A program made the translations under genes and the position numbers. From Naasia aerilata (GTDB lineage Bacteria > Actinomycetota > Actinomycetes > Actinomycetales > Microbacteriaceae): 64,000 nt of DNA. Below, piece by piece: positions 7,900 through 18,427 of the stretch. The first letter of the stretch is position 1, and each line of letters starts with the position of its first letter. The stretch lies in assembly GCF_030296595.1 (NCBI RefSeq), contig NZ_AP027731.1, positions 1,488,001 to 1,552,000 of the forward strand, read 5' to 3'. The notes under the pieces were generated by a model, which made no database searches, was not told the origin of the DNA, and saw only the letters and a program-made list of their open reading frames with translations.

Positions 7900-10509
7900 G
7901 CCGCGGGGTCGACGATCGCGGTGTTGTTGTTGTTGTTTCCGTTCCCGCTGTTGCCGTTCCCGTTGTTCCCCGTAGTCACCCCGGCAACGTACACCGTGAC
8001 CTCGTCGGTGGTCGGCGTAGTGGTTCCCGCCGCGGGGTCGGTCGCGGTCACGGAGCAGAGCGCCTTGCCGGCGGGGTTCGGATCCCACGCATAGCTGATG
8101 TTGGTGAACCCTGCCTTCTGCAGGGTCGCGGTCGCGGCCGGCGCCTTCTGGCCGACGACGTTCGGCAGCGGGACGCCGACCTTGGTGCCGTCGCTCGTGT
8201 AGATGGTGATCGTGGTGCCCCTGGAGGCCGACGAGCCGCCGGCAGGATCGGTGCCGATCACCTGCCCGGCCGGAGCGCTCGAGGGAGACGCACCGCCGTC
8301 GACGGTGTCGAAGCCGGCCGCCTGGAGGATGCCGCGCGCGCTGTCGAGCGTCTGGCCGACCACGTTCGGCACGTTGACGAAGACTCCTTGAGGAACCGGG
8401 TGTCGGGCTTCGGGAAGTCGTCCCCGCCGTAGCCGTCGTCGATCGCGGTCATGATCGGCTTCCAGATGCGGTGCCGTGCGGTGGCCGCCTGACCGCTGTC
8501 CAGGTAGACCTTGCGCAGATCGGCGTCCCCGGTGGCCTGGCCGACCAGGACCGAGAGACCCATCTTGGAGCTCGCGCCGGTCGTCCACGTCTGCTGGTTG
8601 TAGTCGCTCGTGCCGGTCTTGGCGAAGTGGTCGATGCCGTCGTTCGGGTTTGACGCGGTCGCCGTGCCCTCGGTGATGACCGAATGCAGGGCGTACTCGG
8701 TCGCGGCCGCGACATCCGGCTCGATTCCCTGGCGGCAGGTGCTCGCGGGGATCGCGGTGTCCTGTCCGTCCTGGTTCACCATGCGCTCGATCGCGATGGG
8801 CGAGCACACGACCCCGCCGTTGGCGATGCCCGCGTACGCGGTCGCCATCGTCAGCGGGGAGACGGAGGTGTCGCCGAGGATCGCGCCCGGGTTGTCGTTG
8901 GGCGTCTCGCCCTGGGCGTTGGTGACGCCGAGGTCGGTCGCGGCCTTGCGGATGTCGCACTGGTCGAGCTGCTGGCCCATGGCCACGAACCCGCCGTTGA
9001 TGGAGCCGGCCGTGGAGGCGAGAACGGTGCGCGTGCCGCGCTCCCCGTCGTCGTTGCCCGGCGCCCACGTTCCGCCCCACTGGTTGTCGCAGGTCTTGAA
9101 CGTGGACATGTCCCACGTCTTCGGCGTCACGTTGAGCGTCTCGCCCAGCGTGTGGCCGGCGCGCAGCCAGGCGATGAGGGTGAACACCTTGTAGGTCGAG
9201 GCCGCCTGGAAGCCGCCCGATCCGCCGAAGTCGTAGTTGGTGTTGTAGTTGACCGCGGAGAAGTTGGGCCCCATCGCGGCGGCGTCGCCGGAGTCGTTGA
9301 AGTCCTTGTTCTCGGCCATGATCCGGATCTTGCCGGTCCCCGCCTCGACGGCTGTGGCGGCGGAGGCGATGTCGACCCCGTCCATCGCCTTCGGCACGTT
9401 CTCGTCGATCGAGCCCTGACCGACGTCCTGCAGGTCGAGGTTGAGCGTCGTGTAGACGTCGTACCCGCCACGGATGAACTTGCTGTAGCGCTCCTCGGCG
9501 GTCTTGCCGAACACCGGATCGTTGCGGATCACGTTCACCACGTAGTCACAGAAGAACCCGGCGTTGCCGGCGTTGCTGCAGCCGGACTGGGCCTCGTGGA
9601 TCGCGGGCTCGATCGGAGCAGCGACGGCGGCGTCGTGCTCCTCCTTGGTGATCTTCTTCTCCTTGAGCAGGTTGTCGAGCACATAGTCCCGGCGCACCTT
9701 GTTCGCGGCGTACCCGTTCGCGGCGCCGTTCGTCTCGCTGTCCGGCTTGTCGAGCCGGAACTTCTCGGGGTTGTTGACGATCGCGAGGAGGCTGGCCGCC
9801 TGGGGGAGCGTGAGATCGGAGGCGTTGACGCCGTAGTAGTACTGGGAGGCCGCCTGGATCCCGTAGACCCGTCCGCCGAACAGCGCGATGTTGAGGTAGC
9901 CCAGCAGGATGTCGTCCTTGCTGTAGACCTTCTCCAGACCGATCGCGAGCCGCATCTCGCGCAGCTTGCGGTCGAAGCTGACCTTGGTCGCCTCCTTGTA
10001 GGCGGCGTCCCGCTGCGCCTCGGTCGCAAGGCCGGTGGCCTGCGCGACGAGGACGTTCTTCACGTACTGCTGGGTGATCGTGGACGCGCCCTGCACGTCG
10101 CTGCCGAGCACGTTGGAAAGCGCCGCGCGCGCGACGCCGAGCGGGTCGATGCCGCCGTGCTCGTAGTAGCGGGGTCCTCGGCGGCGATCGCCGCATCCTT
10201 CGCGAACTGCGACACCTGGTCCCAGGCGACGCTCTCGCGGTTCTCGGCGAAGAACGATGCGATGGGCGTGTTCGTGTCGGCGCCGTCGACCGCTCGGTGC
10301 GCGTAGATCGTGGTCCGCTCGGGGAGGTCCCCGATCTTCAGGTAGCCCGGCAGGTTCTCGAACATGCCGATGGAGTTGTTGGCGGCCAGTCCCGTGAGCG
10401 CGATCGCGGGCGTGACGGCGACCGTGGCGAGAACGCCCGCAATCGCACTGATCCCCAAGAAGCTCAGAACTGCGCCCAGGCGGCCACGAGGCCGGGTGAG
10501 GGCAGACAT
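7887..10509 (-). CDS. Bifunctional class A penicillin-binding protein with PASTA domains (two presumed missing bases)
   Basis: Peptidoglycan glycosyltransferase/transpeptidase. N-terminal membrane anchor (about residues 12-38), GT51 motifs AAEDP(RYYEHGG) and GASTITQQYVKN, then the transpeptidase with S-T-Y-K (QAASTYKVF), S-I-N (TAGSINGG) and KTGTSD. Two PASTA repeats follow (VPNVVGQTLDSARG... and LPNVVGQKAPAATA...), then an Asn/Gly-rich tail. The reading frame changes at about 10171 (C run, after AAEDP) and about 8390 (before VFVNVPNVVG); one base at each restores an 874-aa protein. PASTA domains bind muropeptides or beta-lactams. Main growth-related synthase (PonA-like), overlapping the downstream phosphoesterase. 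Confidence 0.9.
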
Positions 10510-10523
10510 AGGATCAAGGGTAC

Positions 10524-10750
10524 GTGAGCCAAGCTGACAAACCGCCCCGGCTTCCGGCCCGGCGGATGTCTGCGGGAGGGACCGGAGTGGCCGCCTGGGA
10601 GTACATGACGACGCCGCTGATCGTGCACAACACCGCCGCGATCCTCAACAACTGGGGGCGCAGGGCTGGGAGCTCGTGCAGGTCGTCCAGGGCCCGGAGG
10701 GCGGGCTGGTCGCCTACCTGAAGCGCCGCGCGGACGGCGGGGACGCCTGA
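10524..10750 (+). CDS. Small conserved protein (one presumed missing base)
   Basis: About 75 aa after restoring one G near 10656. First part ends AAWEYMTTPLIVHNTAAILNNWG and continues in the next frame AQGWELVQVVQGPEGGLVAYLKRR. The W-E-Y...G-W-E-L-V pattern resembles DUF4177-type small proteins of actinobacteria; function unknown. The stop TGA shares its A with the ATG of the ridA-like gene (TGATG), so the pair is translationally coupled. Start is a GTG just 14 bp from the divergent PBP start; the second half of the first frame also has a possible internal Met. Confidence 0.7.
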
Positions 10751-11220
10751 TGGGCGCCGTCGAGCAGCGGCTCGCGGAGCTCGGTCGCACCCTTCCCGAG
10801 CCCGCTACCCCGGTCGCTGCCTACGTGCCCGCGGTGGTCACCGGCAACCTGCTGTTCGTCTCGGGCCAGGTGCCGCTCGTCGACGGCGCCGTCCAGGAGA
10901 CCGGCAAGGTGGGGGAGGGCGAGGGCCTGGTCGCCCCGGATCGTGCCAAGGAGTACGCCGCCATCTGCGCCCTCAACGCGCTGGCCGCGGTGAAGCGCGA
11001 GCTCGGCGACCTCGACCGCGTGACGCGCATCGTCAAGGTCGTCGGCTTCGTCGCGTCGTCCCCGGAGTTCACCGGTGCGCCGGGCGTGGTCAACGGTGCG
11101 TCCGAGCTGCTCGGCGAGGTGTTCGGCGAGGCGGGACGGCACGCGCGATCCGCGGTCGGCGTCGCGGTCCTCCCGCTCGACGTCCCGGTCGAGGTGGAGC
11201 TCATCCTCGAGTTCGCTTGA
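10750..11220 (+). CDS. RidA/YjgF-family protein
   Basis: 156 aa, single domain. Family members deaminate reactive enamine/imine intermediates, though many paralogues have no proven substrate. Diagnostic pieces: GNLLFVSGQVPL near residue 34, the central NALAAVKRELGDLDRV, and the C-terminal ARSAVGVAVLPLDVPVEVELILE. The usual catalytic Arg position near residue 105 is not obvious (GFVASSPEFTGAPGVVNGAS), as in the YjgH/'TIGR03610-like' longer subgroup. Coupled to the small upstream gene; ends at a strong bidirectional terminator before acs. Confidence 0.88.
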   Translation: MGAVEQRLAELGRTLPEPATPVAAYVPAVVTGNLLFVSGQVPLVDGAVQETGKVGEGEGLVAPDRAKEYAAICALNALAAVKRELGDLDRVTRIVKVVGFVASSPEFTGAPGVVNGASELLGEVFGEAGRHARSAVGVAVLPLDVPVEVELILEFA

Positions 11221-11222
11221 GC

Positions 11223-11272
11223 ACGTTCCGGCCCGGGTGGTGCCTTGCGCCGTACCACCCGGGCCGGAACGT
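11223..11272. terminator. Bidirectional terminator between ridA and acs
   Basis: Perfect 19-bp stem, arms 11223-11241 and 11254-11272, with a 12-nt loop, placed exactly between the two converging genes. Confidence 0.85.
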
Positions 11273-11280
11273 ACCGGGCG

Positions 11281-13256
<1,976 letters not shown>

Positions 13257-13481
13257 GCGTCCACGCTCCTTCGCGCCTCGATCTGGACGACCCCGAGCCT
13301 ATCGGGGAGGGAAAAGTTCGCGTATCTGCGGCGGTAACGGGGCGGAACGCGGTGCCGTGTGCCTGCTCGCCGACCTCTTCGCGCGGGTTCTGTGCGCCGG
13401 CATCCGTGTCCCGTGTGGATAGGCCCGCGAACTGCGGAACGGCAGAACCTGAGGATTTCCCGACTGCGTGTCAACTCCCTC

Positions 13482-13509
13482 TTGCGGAGTGCCCCGTTCG
13501 GGGTACACT
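13482..13509 (+). promoter_or_regulatory. Promoter of the 6C RNA
   Basis: TTGCGG (13482-13487), 16-bp spacer, TACACT (13504-13509): a good sigma-70-type promoter pointing at the C-rich-loop RNA that starts a few bases later. Confidence 0.65.
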
Positions 13510-13515
13510 GAACCC

Positions 13516-13612
13516 GTCAAAGCTCCTTTGACACGCAGCGTAAGCGATTCCCCCAATCCAGCGTTGCTGTGGCGGCACCTGTTCCCCCCAATAGGTGCCG
13601 CCCCTTCCTTTA
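13516..13612 (+). ncRNA. 6C RNA
   Basis: Short transcript with the layout of the actinobacterial 6C family: two stem-loops each with a run of C in the loop. Stem 1 pairs CAGCG with CGTTGCTG around a loop with CCCCC (near 13549-13555); stem 2 has perfect arms GGCGGCACCT (13571-13580) and AGGTGCCGCC (13593-13602) around a loop with CCCCCC, followed by CCTTCCTTT, so it doubles as terminator. The 5' end carries GTCAAAG-CTC-CTTTGAC. The first loop has five rather than six C, which may be another shortened homopolymer. In mycobacteria 6C RNA acts as a regulatory sRNA through its C-rich loops; targets here are unknown. Confidence 0.82.
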
Positions 13613-13781
13613 AGCCCCGGTCCCGACGCCATTGAGTGCCGGGCGGCGCTATCCGGCCCTCGCGAGCCTGCCCCGGGCTCGGCGCCGGGTCGGCGTCCCT
13701 CCCCATCCAGGAGTGTGCGTGCTTTCCCGCAGAGCCGGCCGCTGCCGCCGGCGGCCCGAAAGCCGCCCCTAGCCTGCGGCG

Positions 13782-14843
13782 ATGCGCTCCTCCTCAGCAC
13801 CGGACCCGGATCCTCGGTCGTCCGGAGCCGCCCCGTCGGCGCCTCCTCGCTTCGTGCCTGTCCGCGCCCCCGCGAGCGCAACCGTGCGGGGTACGGATCC
13901 GCCCCCGTCCCGCCGGGAGGAGCTGTGGGCGGAGCTCGGCATGCTCGCGGAGTTCGCCGACGAGAAGACGACAGACCTCCTGCTGACCGGCGCGAGGCTG
14001 TGGGTGGATCGCGGCACCGGGCTCGTCCGGCGGGACGACTGGCCGCTCCTCGACGAGCCCGCTCTGCGGGAATTCGCCGTGCGGCTCGTGGCCAGAGGCG
14101 GCCGTCATCTCGACGACGCGACGCCCTGCGTCGATGTCCGGCTTGCGGACGGCATCCGGGTACATGCCGTGCTGCCCCCGGTGTCGACCGGCGGGACCGT
14201 GGTGTCGGTGCGCCTGCCGGCGCGCCGCCGGTGGCGGCTGAGCGACCTGGTGTCCGCGGCGATGCTCGACGAGTCCCAGCGGCAGCTCCTCGCCGACGCC
14301 GTGCGGGACCGCCAGAACATCCTGCTCACGGGGGCAGCGGGCACCGGCAAGACGACCCTGCTCGCCGCCCTCCTGGCGGAGGTTCCGGCGAGCGAGCGGA
14401 TCGTGACGGTCGAGGATGTCGCGGAACTCCGCATCGACCACCCGCACGTGGTGTCCCTCGAGGCGCGGCAGGCCAACACGGAGGGCGCCGGCGCCGTGGG
14501 ACTCGAGCGACTCGTCCGCGAGGTGCTGCGGATGCGCCCGGACCGCATCGTGCTGGGCGAGTGCCGGGGTGCGGAGGTGCGCGAGCTGCTCGCCGCGCTC
14601 AATACCGGCCACGATGGCGGCGCGGGGACGCTGCATGCCAGCGACCTCGACGACGTGCCCGCCCGCCTGGAGGCGCTCGGGGCGCTCGCCGGCATGAGCG
14701 CACACGCCCTGGCCCGGCAGGTCGCGAGCGGCCTCGACCTCGTGGTCCACCTCGACCGGGGGATCGGCCGGCGCCACGTGGCGGCGATCGGGCGGTTCGC
14801 GGTGCTCGCTGGCGGACTGCTTACCGTCGAGCGTCTGTCATGA
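13782..14843 (+). CDS. TadA/VirB11-family secretion ATPase
   Basis: 353-aa motor ATPase for a Tad (type IVc) pilus/type II-like secretion machine. Walker A GAAGTGKTT at residues 184-192, Asp box IVTVEDVAELRI, Walker B region RPDRIVLGECRG, and a His-box T-L-H-A (AGTLHASDLDD). The first 40 residues are Pro/Ala-rich and probably disordered, and no start earlier than ATG 13782 is needed. Its TGA overlaps the ATG of the membrane platform gene by 4 bp. Other Tad parts follow after an inserted MFS gene. Confidence 0.9.
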   Translation: MRSSSAPDPDPRSSGAAPSAPPRFVPVRAPASATVRGTDPPPSRREELWAELGMLAEFADEKTTDLLLTGARLWVDRGTGLVRRDDWPLLDEPALREFAVRLVARGGRHLDDATPCVDVRLADGIRVHAVLPPVSTGGTVVSVRLPARRRWRLSDLVSAAMLDESQRQLLADAVRDRQNILLTGAAGTGKTTLLAALLAEVPASERIVTVEDVAELRIDHPHVVSLEARQANTEGAGAVGLERLVREVLRMRPDRIVLGECRGAEVRELLAALNTGHDGGAGTLHASDLDDVPARLEALGALAGMSAHALARQVASGLDLVVHLDRGIGRRHVAAIGRFAVLAGGLLTVERLS

Positions 14844-15745
14844 CGGTCAGCCCGCTGGACGAAGTCGCCGCCACCGCCGACCGGCTGGCGACGCTCCTCG
14901 CCGCGGGACTGCCGCCGCCGACCGCGTGGGAGCACCTGCGGCGGACTGCACCGTATTCGGAGCCGCTGGCCGCAGTTGCGCATGGGTCCGCGGCCGGGGA
15001 TCGGATCGCGGAGGCGCTTGCCGCCGCGGCTCCGGCGAATGCGGCGGGCCGGCCGTGGCGCGCGATCGCGACCGGCGTCGCCCTCGCCGAGCGGACCGGC
15101 GCGCCGCTCGCCGACGTGCTCGGCCGTCTCGCCGAGTCCCTCCGTGACCTGGCAGCCGCGGAGCGGGACGTGATCGCGGCGCTGACCGGCCCCCGGCTCT
15201 CCTCGCGGCTGGTGCTCGCGCTGCCCGCCGTCGGCATCGCGTTCGGGTTCGCGCTCGGCTTCGATCCTGTTGCCGAGCTCCTCGGCACGCCAATCGGACT
15301 GGCGTGCGGTGCCGCAGGCGCGGTGCTGTTCCTGCTGGGCGCGCTCTGGACGCGGCGCCTGGTCGGCCGCGCCCGCGCGGCGAACCCGGTCTCCGGCCTT
15401 GCTCTCGAGCTCGTCGCGGTCGCGCTCGCGGCGGGTGTCCCGTTCGACGACGCCCGGATGCTGGTGCGGGATGCCGCCCACGCGTGCGGCCTCCCGCTGG
15501 ATGAGGACGGTGTCGAGGAGGCGGGCCGATTGGCCGGCACGGCAGGGGTGCCCGTTGCACCCCTGCTGCGGGGTGAGGCCCGCCTGCTGCGCCGCCGGGC
15601 GACCAGCGATGCGCGGGTCCGTGCCGAGGCGCTCGGGGTCACGCTCTTGCTTCCGCTCGGCATCTGCGTGCTGCCCGCCTTCATGCTCCTCTCGGTCGCG
15701 CCGCTGATGCTGTCCATCGTGTCCTCCACCGTCCTGCCCGGCTGA
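14840..15745 (+). CDS. TadB/TadC-like membrane platform protein
   Basis: 301-aa integral membrane protein of the T2SS-F family; it anchors the ATPase in the inner membrane. The N-terminal part has the cytoplasmic four-helix region (AGLPPPTAWEHL... ALAERTGAPLADVLGRLAESLRD), then hydrophobic segments around 120-170, a second cytoplasmic helical region (AAGVPFDDARMLVRDAAHACG) and a C-terminal membrane helix (LLPLGICVLPAFMLLSVAP). Only one such gene is present where many Tad loci have two (TadB and TadC); Gram-positive loci with a reduced set exist. Coupled to the ATPase. Confidence 0.82.
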   Translation: MTVSPLDEVAATADRLATLLAAGLPPPTAWEHLRRTAPYSEPLAAVAHGSAAGDRIAEALAAAAPANAAGRPWRAIATGVALAERTGAPLADVLGRLAESLRDLAAAERDVIAALTGPRLSSRLVLALPAVGIAFGFALGFDPVAELLGTPIGLACGAAGAVLFLLGALWTRRLVGRARAANPVSGLALELVAVALAAGVPFDDARMLVRDAAHACGLPLDEDGVEEAGRLAGTAGVPVAPLLRGEARLLRRRATSDARVRAEALGVTLLLPLGICVLPAFMLLSVAPLMLSIVSSTVLPG

Positions 15746-15772
15746 GGCTTCGCGCGCGCAGGGAAGGGGGCG

Positions 15773-17189
15773 TCAGCGGTTGGTCGATCCGCTCTCCACC
15801 TGGGCGTCCGCACCGACGTCCTCCGAGTCCTCCTCGGCATCCGGCTTCGGCCGCTGGTACAGGTCGGACAGTCGCCGGTATGCCGGGGTGAGGAACGCGA
15901 GGAGCGCGATCCCGACCATGAGAAGCCCCGCGACCAGGAACACGAGCGCGATCCCGCGCCCTATGCCGTCGCCGAGCAGCCAGCCCCACGTCGAGCGGCC
16001 CGCCGAGGAGCTCATGAACGGGATGATGAGGAACTGGGCGATCGGCGCGATGAGGAAAGCCGTGATGGGAGCCGCGGCCGATTCGAACGCCTGGGCGAAC
16101 CCGAAGACGCGCCCCTGTCGACGGAAGGTCACGACCTTCTGGATGACCGTCTGCTCCGACGCCTCGACGACGGGGATGAGGATCATGTACAGCCAGATGC
16201 CGCCCGCGTACAGCCACCACCAGTCGCGGAGAGTGAACAGCGCGCCGAGCAGGCCCATGACGATGACCACGAGGAGCATCGTCCGGATGGGGTTGCGGCC
16301 CAGCCCGAACTTCGCGACGACGAGCCCCCGATGAGGAATCCGGTGGCGGTGATGCCGAGCACGAGTCCCCAAACTTCGACCGGGAAGAGCTCGAGGCCGT
16401 ACGGATCCATCAGCGCCATGTAGACGCCGCCGATGAGGTTGTTGAACGTCGAGAAGATGATGAGGGCGAAGAGTCCCGGGGCAGCGCGAATGGCACGGAT
16501 GCTGCCGCGCAGGTCGATTGTCGGCGCGCCGCCGCCCTCGGCCCGGGGCTGCTCCTCGGGGATGCGCAGGAGGAGCAGATGCCCGAGTGCCAGCGCGGTC
16601 AGCCCGATCGCGATGAGAAGCGTCCAGCCCATGCCGAGAAGCCCGACGGCCAGTCCGGAGAAGACACTGGTGACGATGAACGCGAGCCCTTGGACGGTGC
16701 CCACGAGTCCGTTCGCGTTCGCGTGTCTCTCTTCCGGCACCAGGAGGGTGACGACGGTCGAGAGAGCGATGTTCCGCATGTTCTCGACCACCGCGCCGAA
16801 CAGGATGATGCCGCAGATGAGCCAGAACCAGGGGCCCCCAAGGTCGAGAAGTGCGGCCTCGGGGAAGACGAGGTAGAGCGCGCCGGCGACGGAGAACGAC
16901 ACGAGCGTCACGACGCTCGCCAGGACCATGACGTGGTGCTTCCGGTGACGGTCGACGATCGTGCCGAACAGGATCGAGAAGAAGGCGACGAACAGCATGT
17001 AGGCGCCGCCGATGACGCCGGTCGCGAGCACCGAGCGGGTCTCGAGGTAGACCCAGAAGGTCAGGGCGAACCACAGGAAGCTGGTCGTAACGTTCGCCAG
17101 CGCCCTGTTGACGAGCACATGCGCGAACGTGCGCGAGCCGCGGGCCGGGGGTGAGGGTCCGGGGTCGTGGGGGCGACCGTCTCAGTCAT
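15773..17189 (-). CDS. MFS transporter (two presumed missing bases)
   Basis: About 472 aa with roughly 12 membrane segments; the N-half has the MFS loop FGTIVDRHRKHHVM (motif A-like) and the pattern of the MFS_3/enterobactin-exporter-like group. Substrate unknown. The frame changes twice: near 17162 (G run in MTETVAPTTP|GPSPPARGSRTFAHVLVN) and near 16327 (C run, TGFLIGG|LVVAKFGLGRN). Adding one base at each joins all three parts. The gene lies on the opposite strand between the two blocks of the Tad island, so it probably arrived there separately. The C-terminus is acidic (DAEEDSEDVGADAQ). Confidence 0.82.
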
Positions 17190-17361
17190 GGACCGAGGGT
17201 AGGGGAGGCCCCGGACATCCGGCCAGAGCCGCCTGTCGCTCTCCCGAAGGAGCGCCCTCCGCAGACACGGATTCGGTGCTTCCTCCACCGAACGGGTGGA
17301 CCGACCCTGCCCTGCGAGCGCCTGACGCAGAGTGGGGTTCCCTACGACGAGAGGACGTCCG

Positions 17362-17607
17362 ATGTTCCTTGCAGCACTGTCCCGAGGGTGCCGTCTTCTG
17401 CGCTTTCGCCGGTCCCTCGCACCCGATCCTGACGCACTCGGTCCCGGCGCATCGCATCCCGACGAGGGATCGGTGACGGCCGAATACGCCGTCGCCACCA
17501 TGGCGGCGGTGGGCTTCGCCGGCCTCCTCGTCGTGATCCTGCGCTCGGACGAGGTGCGGAGCATCCTCACAGATCTGGTGCGCCATGCGCTCGCGTTCGG
17601 GGGCTGA
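17362..17607 (+). CDS. DUF4244 small pilin-like protein
   Basis: 81 aa from the ATG preceded by GAGAGGA; a GTG 30 bp upstream is also possible. One hydrophobic segment follows the class III (Flp-type) prepilin-like site: GSVTAEYAVATMAAVGFAGLL, where the G-S-x-x-A/T-x-E-Y pattern is the cleavage and export signal of Flp pilins. DUF4244 genes sit in actinobacterial Tad loci and are the likely major pilin. Overlaps the next gene by 23 bp. No prepilin peptidase is seen in the window. Confidence 0.8.
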   Translation: MFLAALSRGCRLLRFRRSLAPDPDALGPGASHPDEGSVTAEYAVATMAAVGFAGLLVVILRSDEVRSILTDLVRHALAFGG

Positions 17608-17923
17608 TGCAGAGACTGGGAGCGTCACTGCGGAGCTGGCCGCCGCCATGCCCGCCGTCCTCCTGGTGCTCGCGCTCTGCGTCGGAGCGCTGCAGGCGCT
17701 CACGCAGCGCGTGATGCTGCTCGACGCGGCCGCCTCCTCGGCCCGGGCGCTCGCGCGCGGAGAGGTTCCTCCCGGCATGCCCGGTCAGGCGACGGCCGAG
17801 ATGACCGAGGAGCGGCGTGGCGATCTCGTCTGCGTGACGCTCGCGCGTCCGGCGACCGGGCCGCTGGGGCTGCTCGGCGTGCCCATCGCTGCCACCAGCT
17901 GCGCTGCGGCCGGAGGCCGATGA
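17585..17923 (+). CDS. TadE-like pilus assembly/minor pilin protein
   Basis: 112 aa with one N-terminal membrane helix in a Flp/TadE-type context: GSVTAELAAAMPAVLLVLAL (the Glu five residues after the cleavage-like Gly is kept). The rest is a small extracytoplasmic domain with two Cys. Overlaps its neighbours on both sides (23 bp and 4 bp), so it is translated with them. Confidence 0.8.
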   Translation: MRSRSGADAETGSVTAELAAAMPAVLLVLALCVGALQALTQRVMLLDAAASSARALARGEVPPGMPGQATAEMTEERRGDLVCVTLARPATGPLGLLGVPIAATSCAAAGGR

Positions 17924-18312
17924 CGGCCGCCGCCGAGCGCGACCGCACCGACGCGGGGGCCGGCTCCGTGCTGGTCCTCGCCGTCGCCGCGGCGTGCATC
18001 CTGCTCTGCGGACTGCTCGTACCTCTATATATGGCGGTCGCCGCGAAGCGCGTCGCAGCGGCGGGTGCCGACGCCGCGGCGCTCGCCGCAGCCGACGCCT
18101 TGTCCGGCGCCCTTCCAGGGTTCCCCTGCGAGGTCGCCGCCGAGGTGGCCCGCTCGGCGGGGGCCGTCCTGGAGCGGTGCAGAGCGGAGGCGGACTCGGC
18201 CGTCGTCACCGTCTCCCTGCGGATTCTCGGCATGCCCGTGTCGGCCAGTGCGCGGGCCGGACCGCCGCCGGAGCCGGCTCGACACGCGGCGACCGGGCCG
18301 GGAACCGATTAG
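17920..18312 (+). CDS. Rv3654c-family TadE-like secreted protein
   Basis: 130 aa; N-terminal GAGSVLVLAVAAACILL helix followed by the Ala-rich stretch AKRVAAAGADAAALAAADAL typical of the Rv3654c/TadG-like 'helicase/secretion neighbourhood' family. Starts inside the stop of the preceding TadE gene. Last gene of the Tad block; topA begins 115 bp later, the same order as in other actinobacteria. Confidence 0.82.
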   Translation: MTAAAERDRTDAGAGSVLVLAVAAACILLCGLLVPLYMAVAAKRVAAAGADAAALAAADALSGALPGFPCEVAAEVARSAGAVLERCRAEADSAVVTVSLRILGMPVSASARAGPPPEPARHAATGPGTD

Positions 18313-18427
18313 GTGACGGGTCGGATGTCGTGTGTATGGTGTGCGGGGACGGCCGGTCGCCGGACGTTCCTCCATCCCCGCGGATGGCTCTCCACTGTCT
18401 CACCCCCATACGAGGAGGGGAATTCGC

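Noticed and set aside
13595..14839. Long frame upstream of the TadB/C-like gene
   Set aside because: It runs through the TadA ATPase in another frame and is Arg/Pro/Ala-rich; the real gene starts at 14840.
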